Shown one piece after another: positions 54,292 to 63,751 of a stretch of 64,000 nt of DNA. Position numbers and translations under genes: made by a program. The stretch is from assembly GCA_900101355.1 (NCBI GenBank), contig FMUV01000001.1, positions 62,001-126,000 of the forward strand, read 5' to 3'. The notes under the pieces were generated by a model. It was not told where the DNA came from. It searched no databases and was given only the letters and a program-made list of their open reading frames with translations. The stretch comes from Ruminococcus sp. YE282. GTDB lineage: Bacteria; Bacillota; Clostridia; Oscillospirales; Acutalibacteraceae. Within the stretch, counting starts at the first letter, position 1, and each line of letters starts with the position of its first letter.

Positions 54292-57200
54292 TTATAAATT
54301 ATTTTTCTCTCTTAACATTTCTAACATAAATTGCTTTTTGAACAATTCGTATCTCTGTCTTTCTTGCTTGTCCATTGTGCTTAATGTGTTTTTGTCTATG
54401 TTGCCGTAGATGTGATAGACTGGCGCGGAACTTAGTGTCACATCGCCGCCGTACTTCGTTACCTTGTTTGTCACACCTCTTGCGCTGTCTGCAAAATTGC
54501 CGTAACTTGAAGATAAGAAACTGCTCATTTTGCCGATAACGTCTGAGATGAATTTTTGCGGGTCAGAAGAAAACTTCCATAAGTTGTCGGTCATACCTGC
54601 ATTAAATACTTGTGAGCCTTGCGGCATCATAGTATATTGACCCTGACTGAGTTTGCCAAAAATGGCTTCTAAACCTTCTTCTTGGGTGACTGATACTCCA
54701 CCGGCAGAATGACGTGTACCTTTAGCGTGATGATTAACGATGGCGTTTTTGAACAACAGCGGATTAACGTCATTGAAATTGTTATACTTATAAACCTCTT
54801 TCATTATGGCATTATAAGCTCGTTCTCTTACCGAAGTAGTGTCAGAACTGTCGCCAACATAACCATAATAATCTCTGCCGCGGAATTTGACTTTATAGTA
54901 ATAATTGCCACTTGCTGCATCATAACCGTGACCCAAATATTTTGGGGTTGTATCACTATTATCAGTTCCACCAACGTTAATGCCTGTAAGCTGATTTAAC
55001 TTGTTTATATAATCAGAAATACTATTACCCAAACCATCAAGGCTACCAGACACACTGTCAATAGAATCCGAAGTTGCACTAATAGCATCACTTGTAGAAC
55101 TAATAGCGTCATCAAGATAACCTATTTGAGTTTCACAATTATCAATTTGCGTGTTAAGGTCATTAATTTGTCTATCGGTATCATAAATTTTACCTTGTAA
55201 AAATTCCATTGTACCGATAAGAGTATCGTTGTCGCCCTTATATCTCTGAATCGCGGCTTGTGCGCTACTCCATAGATAATCAAACTCTGCGCGGGTTTTA
55301 GTTGTATAAGTATAAGTATAATTCCATAAATTGCTATACAAAGTGCCATTATCATTGTCAATCATACGACAAGCATCTTCATATAACTTGCGGGAATTAT
55401 CAAGATAAGCGTCTATCTCGTCAATCTTGGACTCAAGGTGTTCAACTTGCGCGTCAATAGCAGCCTTGCGCTGTTCAATCATTTCTGAATATCTTGTTTC
55501 TTCTTCTTCAAGCGCGGAAATACGTTTATCTTTTTCCTGCTCGTCAAGATAGTCTTTGAGGTCTTTGCTGCTTTCGGCGTAATTGTCGGCGGCTTGTTTT
55601 TGAGATTTTTTGCCGGCAGAACTGTCGTCGAGTTGCGCGATTGCAAGTGCGAGGGCATCTTTGGCGGCGGACTTTTGCTTTTCGGATAATTCATCCTGTG
55701 CTTTCTTTTCTTCATATAAAGCCTCGATTTCCTCTTTGCGTTTACTAATTAATTTAGAATAGGCATCCTTTTGGTCATCGAGTGCAGATTTCTTATCCTC
55801 TAAGGAATCAATACTATCTTGAAGTGCGGATTTTTCATTTTCTTTAGTTTGTTTAATATAATCGATTGTAAGGTCAATTAAAGATTGAATATCGTCCTGC
55901 GCACCCTCTAAACTATCTTTGTAATCTTCGAGAGCATCTTTGGCATCCTCTAAACCATCCTTGTAATCTTGAAGTGCGGATTTCTGCGATTCAAGCGCAT
56001 CTTTTTGGGATTCGAGGGCGGATGTTGCGCCATTAGTTTTACTTGTGAACTCATTTGTCGAAGAATTTAAACTACTAAGCCAACTGTCGTAAATTGCAGC
56101 ATAATTGGCAACAGTATTAAACGACTGTTTCATAGCATCTGTATAAGCCGTAGTTTTATTTGCTACATCTTTTGCTTGGGCTAAAGCATAATAGTGTTTT
56201 GTAAGGCTTTCGATACTATTAGATTCTTCATCATATGCTTTTGCAGTCGCATAGGCTTGGGCTTCTTCAACACTCATATTCAAGATAGATTCATATAAAG
56301 ACGTAACTTGGTCTAATAATAGAGATTTAGCTTTTGCGGCTATGTAATTCTTGTATGCCTGGGAATTAGTATTAATTTGACCATTTTCGTCAATTAAAAG
56401 ATTTAAATATTCGGGTTCAAGCTCTAATAATTTTTGTAAATCATCCGTTGAATAATAGCCATTATCATTGAAGTTTTCTTGAATATCTTGAATGTCCGAA
56501 ACAACAGATTGTAAATCATCTAAATCATTTGACAATTTTTCAATTTCTGCTGAAAGTACTTTAATTCCTATGGCTTTACTTGCAATCCCATCAAGTGATT
56601 CTTTTACTGCATTAAGGCTGTTTGCATCCTCACTGGTTGGCATATTCTTTGCCCAACTCTCAAATTGATTATCAATTTCAGTTTGGGTGCTATTAATAAG
56701 TTCTTCTAATGCTACATCTAAGTCATCTGTGCGGTTAGCAAGTTCGGGGAACTTTTCAAATAAATCAATTAAATCGCTCTCTGATAAATCTCCGTTTTTA
56801 ATTCCTTCAAGTGCATCTGATAATTCGGTAAGCCTTGTCTTAAATCCATTAACGACTTCTTGGACATTTTCGTTTGATATTAAATCGCTAAATGCCACTT
56901 TTGCATCTGAGGCTATCGAGCCAGTCACTTGTTCTGCTTGTTCAATTTGAGCGGCAAGCCCTTTAAAAGATTCAGAAGTTGTGTCGGTAATAAGACCGAC
57001 ATCCTTCATATTATCTACCATAGCTTTTACATCATCATTGCTATTATATAAATTTTCAACTTCTGCGGCTGTTAAACCATCTTTTGCAGCTTTTTCTAAT
57101 TCTTCTCTACCTTTGGCAAAACGGTCTGAATTAAAAATATCTTTAAATACCAAATCAAAGTTATCAGATGTTGCAGCTAAATAGGCGTTTTGCACATCCA

Positions 57201-58326
57201 TTATTTTGTCATAAGCTGCTTTAGCATCGTCTGACAAAGTAGTATAATCATAATCAGCTATTTTTTCTCTTAATTCATTAAGTTTAGGAACAAACTCATC
57301 TAACCATTGTTCTGCTACATCTTTGGTCTTTTCGTTGGTAGGGTTAAGATATTCACCAAGCATAAAACGGAAGTAATCTTCATTAGACATATATGCGCCG
57401 CCGCCCGCCAAGGGATTTTGCTGGTTGAATTGTTCATTAACCGAATCTACAAAATTCTTTTCATTTTTACCTTTTGCAGTTTCTAAGTTCTTTTTTTCAA
57501 GAGCAATTTGTTTTTCAAGTTCAGCGTTGACCTTTCTTAGACGACTAAGTTCGGCTTGTTCAACAATCGTTAAAGTGTCTTTTCTTAATAATTCATCAAT
57601 ACGTTTTTTAGTAGTATTTAGGTCATCATTAAGTCCAGATATTTTATCCTGTAACTCTTTAACCTCACTGGCACTTTCTTCTAATCTCTCAGAGGCACTT
57701 TTAATCTTGCTTACCAATGAAACAATCACAGCAATCGCCGTTGCTGCAATGGTAGCAAATAGCAAAATTGGATGCGAAGAAAAAGCCACCTTTAATCCGT
57801 TAAGAGCCGCAGTTAATCCACCTGTTGCCGCAGACAATCCAGAAGTTGTAGCAGTAGCAGCTACATTTGCCGCCGAATGTGCAGCGGTTGAAACAGCGGC
57901 TTCTGCCTCCGCTGCGGACATTCCTTTATTCATTAAAATTGAAATTTGCTGTTCAGCGTTCAATCCAGAAGTAGATATAATTAAAGCTAAATTTGTAGCG
58001 TTTAGATTTGAAGCCGCTATTGCGGCAGCTATTTGCTGTTGTGTTAATCCACTCTCAGCAAGGGATTCGGCAGTGATTGCTTCTACCAAAGATGTTTTGG
58101 TTAATGCCGCATATAAATCACTTGCACTCATTGTATTTGCAGAAGCAATCATAGTTGCTCGCGAAGCAGAAAGACCAGACTCCGTTAAAATTTGTGCTTG
58201 CTCTGCGGCAGTTAAACTCGTTTTCGCTAAAGTAGCAGAAAGGTCACTTTCAGCCATACCAACAGTAGCGTTTCTGACGAGATTTATATTTGCAGCTCCC
58301 TCTAAACCCAGAAGTTTTAATTGCAT
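54292..58326 (-). pseudogene. Tape measure protein, 3' part (separated by an insertion)
   Basis: About 1,344 residues: Ala/Ser-rich helical repeats (SDLSATLAKTSLTAAEQAQI and relatives), hydrophobic helix LLFATIAATAIAVIVSLVS, long coiled coils (SALQDYKDGLEDAKDALEDY and others) and a C-terminal GTRHSAGGVSVTQEEGLEAI segment, as in Clostridia phage tape measures. The first Met with tape-measure-like sequence (MQLKLLGLEGAANINLV) has no SD site, so this part is probably not translated by itself. It would be joined to the 5' part if the 0.9-kb insertion were spliced out; otherwise the gene is broken. Confidence 0.75.
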
Positions 58327-58349
58327 TATTATTATAACTGTGTTATAAT
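58321..58349 (+). promoter_or_regulatory. Promoter of the zinc-ribbon gene inside the tape measure insertion
   Basis: TTGCAT (58321-58326), 17-base spacer, TATAAT (58344-58349), pointing against all phage late genes. The -35 overlaps the first tape-measure codons after the insertion. Confidence 0.75.
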
Positions 58350-58368
58350 TAAAAAGAGGTGAGCTAAT

Positions 58369-58701
58369 ATGAGTGAATATTCTAAAATAATAGGGACAAT
58401 CAAAATAACTTGTCCTAATTGTAAACATAATATCTCAAATCAACGCATAATGAACGACCAAATAACAGAGTTTGGCGAATGTGTTAATTGCGGCAAAATG
58501 ACATATCATAAAATACTAAATCCTATAACTTCACAAGAAAAACAATCTAAACCGTTAATTAAATGTCCATATTGTCAATCAACTAATATTAAAAAGATTT
58601 CTAAATCTTCAAAATTAGTACACGGAATAACGTTTGGCATTTTCGCGGCAAGCAAACTCGTACATCAATGGCATTGTAATAATTGTAAAAGTGATTTTTA
58701 A
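58369..58701 (+). CDS. Zinc-ribbon protein, moron-like gene opposite to the tail genes
   Basis: 110 residues with CPNCKHN, CVNCGKM, a second ribbon CPYCQSTNIKKISKSSKLVHG and a final CNNCKSDF. The KISKSSKLVHGITFGIFAASKLVHQWHC segment is seen in small zinc-ribbon proteins of phages and Firmicutes. It has its own promoter, SD AGAGGTGAG and terminator, so it can be expressed in the lysogen. Function unknown; superinfection or host modulation is possible. Confidence 0.8.
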   Translation: MSEYSKIIGTIKITCPNCKHNISNQRIMNDQITEFGECVNCGKMTYHKILNPITSQEKQSKPLIKCPYCQSTNIKKISKSSKLVHGITFGIFAASKLVHQWHCNNCKSDF

Positions 58702-58705
58702 TTAT

Positions 58706-58733
58706 AGACCGTTCACTCTGGACGGTCTTTTTT
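58706..58733 (+). terminator. Terminator of the zinc-ribbon gene
   Basis: AGACCGT/ACGGTCT stem with a 9-base loop followed by TTTTT, 5 bases after the stop codon. Confidence 0.9.
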
Positions 58734-59127
58734 GTGTTTGGAACATACGTTAATAGCAAATAAAATAAGGCTTTTATCTACTATAAGGAATGGTGTCCTC
58801 TGAACGTTCCCATTGTTAAGACTTTTATCCCGACATTGCTTTCACAACTTCTACCTATCGGATTATATAGTCAAAGAATACACTCAATGGGTGCGCTGCT
58901 CGTTATCAATTATATATCTGTCCGGCGTTATTTTTTAACCGTAGAAATCTCACTCCCGTACACGGCGGTTTGACTATTTGCCTTATTTTTCGGCTACAAA
59001 TTATAATTGCAAATAACTGCAAATAAATAATGGCTTAGTTAAGCCATTTTCGCAAGTGTTTTCAATAATTGCAACTAAATTTGTGTAGTGAGCATTATGA
59101 CTTCAAGCAATTTCTCCTTTTGTTGTT
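58734..59127 (-). ncRNA. Structured non-coding segment in the insertion
   Basis: About 390 bp without an ORF on either strand, GC-richer in the middle. Read on the minus strand it holds the AACCG/CGGTT stem with inner CCG-TGTA-CGG hairpin, then GATAGGTAGAAG, TGTGAAAGCAATGTCGGGAT and ACGTTCAGAGGACACC. The last resembles in part the R element (GTTCAGAGACTA) of group I introns, but the matching S element is not seen; IS605-type omega RNA is the other candidate. Confidence 0.4.
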
Positions 59128-61524
59128 TTAGAACTTTCTTCTTATGGAATTGATTTTCTCGCCATTATGATAAATCTTCCCCATAATAGACCAATTAACG
59201 CCTCTGGGTAGCGTTATACTCCTGTTGGAGTAACCGAAGTTCTTGATAAATGCGACTATAGGAATTGCTATCATTGCCGTTCCTAAAAGTCCAAATGTAC
59301 TTGTTAATCCATCAAGTACATTTAATAATCCAGTGAGTAAATCAATAATAGCTCCCATTTCATTTGTTTGGAAAATATTTTGAAAAATACCCACTCCTGT
59401 TTCTTTGAGCGCATTAATTTTGTAATCAAGCGACTCCATAATAATTGACATTTCGTTTTCTGCATTGCCGGCACTATTAGCCATAGTGTCAAGAGATTTA
59501 TCTACTGCGCCAAAGTTTCCGATGATACTTGCGATGATTTGTCCTTGACGTTTACCGGCAAGTTTTTCAAGCAAATCTGCTTGTTGTTTGTCTGTAAGTT
59601 CATCATAAATATCCGAAATATCTCTTAATAATTCAGTTGTTGATTTATATTCAGTTTTATCTTTATCTCTAAATAATGAGATTCCACCTGGATGATTAGC
59701 TGTTTTTGTGAGTTCTGCTATTTCACCATTTAATACTTCTACGCCACCAATAAATTCTTCGGTTTCTTCATCGTAACCGCGAATACGCATTGAAACAGTT
59801 TTCAAGGCATTACCAACAGATGCAGCATCTCTTGTGATTTCTGTTGCTGCCGTACCAAGCGCAATAGTTTCCTCTAACGTATTATTTGCTTCTTTCATTG
59901 CCGAAGATGAACGGGTCAAAAAGTCAACAATGTTTTCATTAGAAACTGCTTGTGAGTTACCAATAGCATTTATTTTACTTGCAACTCCATCAAGTGCATC
60001 ATCGGCTTCTATATCAAACGCTTTCATTGCGCTAACCAAACCATCAGTAGCCTTTTCAATATCTACTCCGGGCGAAATAGAAGCAAAGATAGAAGATGTT
60101 TTAGCCATTGTTTCGGCATCTTTAATCGAATATCCCAAACGCGACCATTCGGCAGCTGCGCTAATTACTTCTTTGGTTGTTACACCTAATTGCTTGGCGG
60201 TATCGTTGGCAGTATAATAAAACTCCTTTAATTGAGTTTCTGTAGCATCAGTGGTTTTCTTTAAATCAACCAACGCAGTATCAAGGCTTATAACATCACT
60301 AACGCCAGTCTTTACTGCCCTTATAGCAGAATAAATAAGTGTTGAAGCACTAATATATCTTGTAATACTCGAAACCGCACCTTTTAAACTATCTCCAAAT
60401 GTTTTACCTTTTAGCCCTGCCGCAGAAGCAGCACTGTCAACTTCTTTGTAAGAATTTCTAAGCTGATTAAGAGTGTTCTTGTGAACGTTTCCACTTGCCG
60501 TCGCAGAATCAAGTTGGTTAATTAAATTGCGGACTATTTGCCCATATGTTTTTGCTGCTCTTGAATTTTTGTTGAGCCAAGATTCCATTTGATTACGCAA
60601 AGTCGTCACTTCGATAGATGTAGCAAACTGCCTCTGAGTATTATTTACAGTTGTTAAACTATTCCGCACTCTATTCAAAGTAGACTCATAATCATTGAAA
60701 TGTGCAACAAGTTGTTCCGATGTTAAATTACCAGAATTAGCAAATGTTTGTTCAAGCGTATTCAAATGTTCAAGGTCTGTTTCAACTTGTAACAAAGTAT
60801 TGTGTAATTCTTGATATGTAGCTTCACTTAATTGCGCGGAATCAACTTTACCACTAACCGCAGAAAATGATTGTTGGACTTTACTTATTTGTGCGCCAAT
60901 ATCGCCATTAGCCAAAGCATTAGTAGCTCTTTGTAAAGAACTGTTAAATTCTTCAACCGCCCGCCTTCTTTGCTCAAAGGACTGAGTAAACTGATTTTGA
61001 GAATGAATAATATCACCGGTTTCATTTTCAAATACCCTAAGAACTTCAACTCCGCGATTTAACTCATCGACACCAGTTAATCGAATACTAATATTTCCGT
61101 TGCTCAACTGGCGGGTTCTTATCTCATCAATCGAAACGACCATATTCTGCAATCCCCGCGTAGCATTATTGATTGCGTTTTGGTCAAGACCCATTTGGTG
61201 CAATAAATTGCCGACATCACCAAGCCCACCGTTGTTCAACGTAATTCGATGTATTTCTCCGCTAAAATTCTGCGCGAATTGCTGCCCCGCCGATTGTCCA
61301 ATATTGCCCATTTGCTGAACAACATTTTGAACATTTGCGCTATTGACATTTATTGCAAACGTATGATTGCTAAACGCTTCTTGAATTTGCTGAATGAGAT
61401 TCGCAGTGTTGACAGTTACATTGTGTAAATTTACTTGGCGATTATTGATTTCGTTTTTGATTTGATTTTCTACGCCAGAGGTATCTAATCTCGCTTTGAT
61501 AATAGCTTCAAAATTATTAGCCAT
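59128..61524 (-). pseudogene. Tape measure protein, 5' part (separated by an insertion)
   Basis: 798 residues. N-terminal coiled-coil region (EAIIKARLDTSGVENQIKN) followed by the tape-measure core (about 390-690: VISLDTALVDLKKTTDATET, AAEWSRLGYSIKDAETMAK, LEETIALGTAATEITRDAAS, LLEKLAGKRQGQIIASII). It sets tail length and helps DNA injection. After AIPIVAFIKNF (about residue 763) the similarity ends and foreign sequence runs to the stop. SD AAGGAGG before the ATG. Confidence 0.85.
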
Positions 61525-61580
61525 AAAAACCTCCTTTCTCTAAAATAAAAAATCGCCCTTGTAGGCGAATAAATTTTTCA

Positions 61581-62627
61581 TTACAAATCCTCTAATCCCT
61601 TTTGTTCAACTTTTTTGATTCCTTCAGCTCCGAAATACTTGTCAAATGTATTTTCCGCCTCAAGGTCAGAATATACATCAACAAGACTAACATCAGACCA
61701 TCCAAATATATCTTTAATGACGTTCGCGGGGATTCCAGCTTCAACATATCTCGTGGTTGCACGATGCCTACAAAGGTGGGGAAACCAGGGTTTACCAGCC
61801 AATCTTGTAAATGTTCTCGAATACGAGTCCATTGTTGTAGTGTTCATTGGCTCGTCCAGCCATTTGCCATCTTTATACATAGGGAATAACCAATCGCTCG
61901 TAATATTTAATCGAACACGTTCCTCTAACCACATATCCAAATAAGGTTGGAATGGTTTTGCAAGAGTATAGCAGTATAAGAGTTTCCCTCTTTGCCCGCG
62001 ACCTTTGGTTTTTATCTTTTCAGGTGTTTTGTATAATGCTCCTTCGCAAATTAAATTTTCTTTGTTAAAATAAGAAACCTTAAAGCGCGGGATTTCTGCC
62101 TTTCTTCTTCCGCCATATATCATTAATGCTAAAACACAGGCTTTCATATATTCTTTCTTTTCAACCAGTTTATTAAGTAAATCTTCCAACTCTTCATCTG
62201 TAAAAACCGGCTGTTCTCGCACAGCTTCGTTGACGGGATTTTCAATCTTATCCCATATTCTTTGATAATTTGGATATTCGTCATCAAGAATTTTGATTAT
62301 GAAATTTTCTAAACTACGCATAACAGATTTTACAAATCTCATTCTTCTTGGCGACCAACCCCATTCATTCAATGCCATATTCTGAAATTTAGACACCTCA
62401 CGTTTCTTCATTTCAACAAAACTTTTATTTTTGTTATAGTCTAAATTCCAACACCAAAGAATGTGTAATGCCGCGCGGTACTGAGTAATTGTAGTTTCAG
62501 CTCTATCAACAGAAACTAAATGTTCAAGAAAATCTTCTTCAAGGTCAAGACTTTCTTCGTTAGCCTTCGCTAACTTTTCCTCGGAAGTTAAATCGTTATA
62601 TACAGTTGACCTACCAGCTTTCGCCAT
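61581..62627 (-). CDS. Tyrosine recombinase inside the tail operon
   Basis: 348 residues with an N-terminal SAM-like DNA-binding domain (about 25-135) and a complete catalytic domain: Arg175 in YGGRRKAEI, the box II HLCRH (His284, Arg287), Trp310 in FGWSDVSLV and nucleophile Tyr319 in VDVYSDL. SD AGAGGTGA before the ATG; 12 bp after the gp10-like gene and about 55 bp before the tape measure, so it is transcribed with the late structural genes. This is not the place of a lysogeny integrase. It may invert or move a segment, or serve another DNA step. Confidence 0.88.
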   Translation of the reverse strand: MAKAGRSTVYNDLTSEEKLAKANEESLDLEEDFLEHLVSVDRAETTITQYRAALHILWCWNLDYNKNKSFVEMKKREVSKFQNMALNEWGWSPRRMRFVKSVMRSLENFIIKILDDEYPNYQRIWDKIENPVNEAVREQPVFTDEELEDLLNKLVEKKEYMKACVLALMIYGGRRKAEIPRFKVSYFNKENLICEGALYKTPEKIKTKGRGQRGKLLYCYTLAKPFQPYLDMWLEERVRLNITSDWLFPMYKDGKWLDEPMNTTTMDSYSRTFTRLAGKPWFPHLCRHRATTRYVEAGIPANVIKDIFGWSDVSLVDVYSDLEAENTFDKYFGAEGIKKVEQKGLEDL

Positions 62628-62639
62628 AAAATCACCTCT

Positions 62640-63086
62640 TTATTTTGGAGTAAAAGTCATACTCAATGTATCATTGAAATCTTTCTCAATATTATCTTTT
62701 GCTCTTTGCCAAAATTCTTTGTTTCCCACGGTTGGTCTTGCCCAATGTCCGCTCGAAACTATCCAACGCTTGCCCTTATCCGCAAGTTCCAACGCTTGCT
62801 CCATATTTGGTTTATCGCCAGTCGAATAATTATGTTCAGTATCTAAATAAGCTGTAAAAGAAACCTCTCCTCCATCTGTGAATTGTTGGCTCTCATTATA
62901 GGTTGTCTTTGGAGTTTTCCCCAGCTCGCCAGTTCTAACATACATCACAGGCTTTTTGCCTTTATAAAACCACGAAGTTGCCTCTTGCATATCCTTTTTT
63001 GCTTTCTTATTAACCTTTTTCATAGAGTCCTTTAGTGAACGCATAAGCATTTGGTTTAACTGTGTCATATTTCTTGCTGTGGGCAT
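62640..63086 (-). CDS. HK97 gp10-like head-tail joining protein
   Basis: 148 residues. A helical N-terminus (LNQMLMRSLKDSMKKVNKKA), a central YVRTGELGKTPKTTY strand region and a C-terminal ERAKDNIEKDF-like helix (here QRAKDNIEKDFNDTL) match HK97 gp10/tail completion proteins. One base separates it from the gene upstream. Probably fits between head and tail. Confidence 0.65.
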   Translation of the reverse strand: MPTARNMTQLNQMLMRSLKDSMKKVNKKAKKDMQEATSWFYKGKKPVMYVRTGELGKTPKTTYNESQQFTDGGEVSFTAYLDTEHNYSTGDKPNMEQALELADKGKRWIVSSGHWARPTVGNKEFWQRAKDNIEKDFNDTLSMTFTPK

Positions 63087-63087
63087 T

Positions 63088-63576
63088 TTATTTACCTATC
63101 GCTTTCAATACGGATTCCGCACTCAAATCACCCTTTGCAACATCGTCAGAAATTTTTGCAAGTTTGTTCAAATTTTCTTCCGTAATCACAGGGGAAATTT
63201 TATCAACAAGTCCTTCAAGTCCTGCCTGAATCCTGTCTATAATGGTATAAATAGACGACTTTCTTGTATTAACAATCTCCAAAGCATCGGCATAAGCATT
63301 TCCAAAATTAAATCTTACTCTTTGGTTATCGGTTAATGCTTTGTTGTATTCCTCTAAAAATTCCTCGTCCGCGAAAAATTGGTCAGTATCAAATTCCTCG
63401 GCGGGGATATCATTGAATTTACTTTCTGTTACGAAATAGTTATAAAAAACCAACATAGCATTTGCTTTTCCAATATGCGGAGCATAATTTCCATCTCCGT
63501 CAAAGAATTTTTGCGCTATTTCTTGAACTGCCGCGCCATACGCAACAATATCCAAGTTATCCTTTATCTTAAACAT
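63088..63576 (-). CDS. Phage virion-associated protein, unknown
   Basis: 162-164 residues, mostly helical and acidic in the middle (PAEEFDTDQFFADEEFLEEY), ending with SAESVLKAIGK. Two ATGs 6 bases apart are possible (63582 and 63576); the second is better spaced from AAAGGAAG. Its place between a nuclease and the head-tail gene is that of small tail or capsid accessory proteins of Clostridia phages. Function not recognised. Confidence 0.5.
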   Translation of the reverse strand: MFKIKDNLDIVAYGAAVQEIAQKFFDGDGNYAPHIGKANAMLVFYNYFVTESKFNDIPAEEFDTDQFFADEEFLEEYNKALTDNQRVRFNFGNAYADALEIVNTRKSSIYTIIDRIQAGLEGLVDKISPVITEENLNKLAKISDDVAKGDLSAESVLKAIGK

Positions 63577-63582
63577 TTTCAT

Positions 63583-63751
63583 CTTCCTTTCTTAATAAAA
63601 AACCCGCGCCAAATGCACGGTTCAATCAAACTAATATTTTATTTACACACAATAGCTCTAAAACGCCGAAATTTGCTCTGTATCGCATTTTTATTTTAGG
63701 AATATAGTTTAACGTTTTTAGCCTAAAATCGCGGTAGAGCAAGCCACAGGC
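63583..63751. other. Short intergenic gap in the late operon
   Basis: About 170 bp without a gene. It contains TTTTTTATTAAGAAAGGAAG, the SD region of the next gene, and no clear promoter. Confidence 0.35.

Larger units (their letters stand above)
58327..59235 (-). other. Insertion splitting the tape measure gene
   Basis: About 0.9 kb separates the two tape-measure parts. Near its right edge (5' in the sense of the tail operon) are two adjacent hairpins, TACTCC/GGAGTA (59217-59232) and TAACGC/GCGTTA (59196-59216). Further inside lie AATGGCTTA/TAAGCCATT (59029-59048) and AACCG...CGGTT enclosing CCG/CGG (58937-58970). After the split the 5' frame reads MGKIYHNGEKINSIRRKF, not tape-measure-like and faintly like part of IS605 TnpB. 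The element may be a group I intron or IStron-like or IS-derived RNA; I cannot decide by eye. Confidence 0.5.

Noticed and set aside
57425..58348. 307-codon plus-strand ORF opposite the tape measure
   Set aside because: Shadow of the Ala/Ser-rich helical repeats; no SD site and no known fold.
58790..58830. Firm group I intron call from ACGTTCAGAGGACACC
   Set aside because: It resembles the R element only in part and the pairing S element was not found, so I left it as one of several options.
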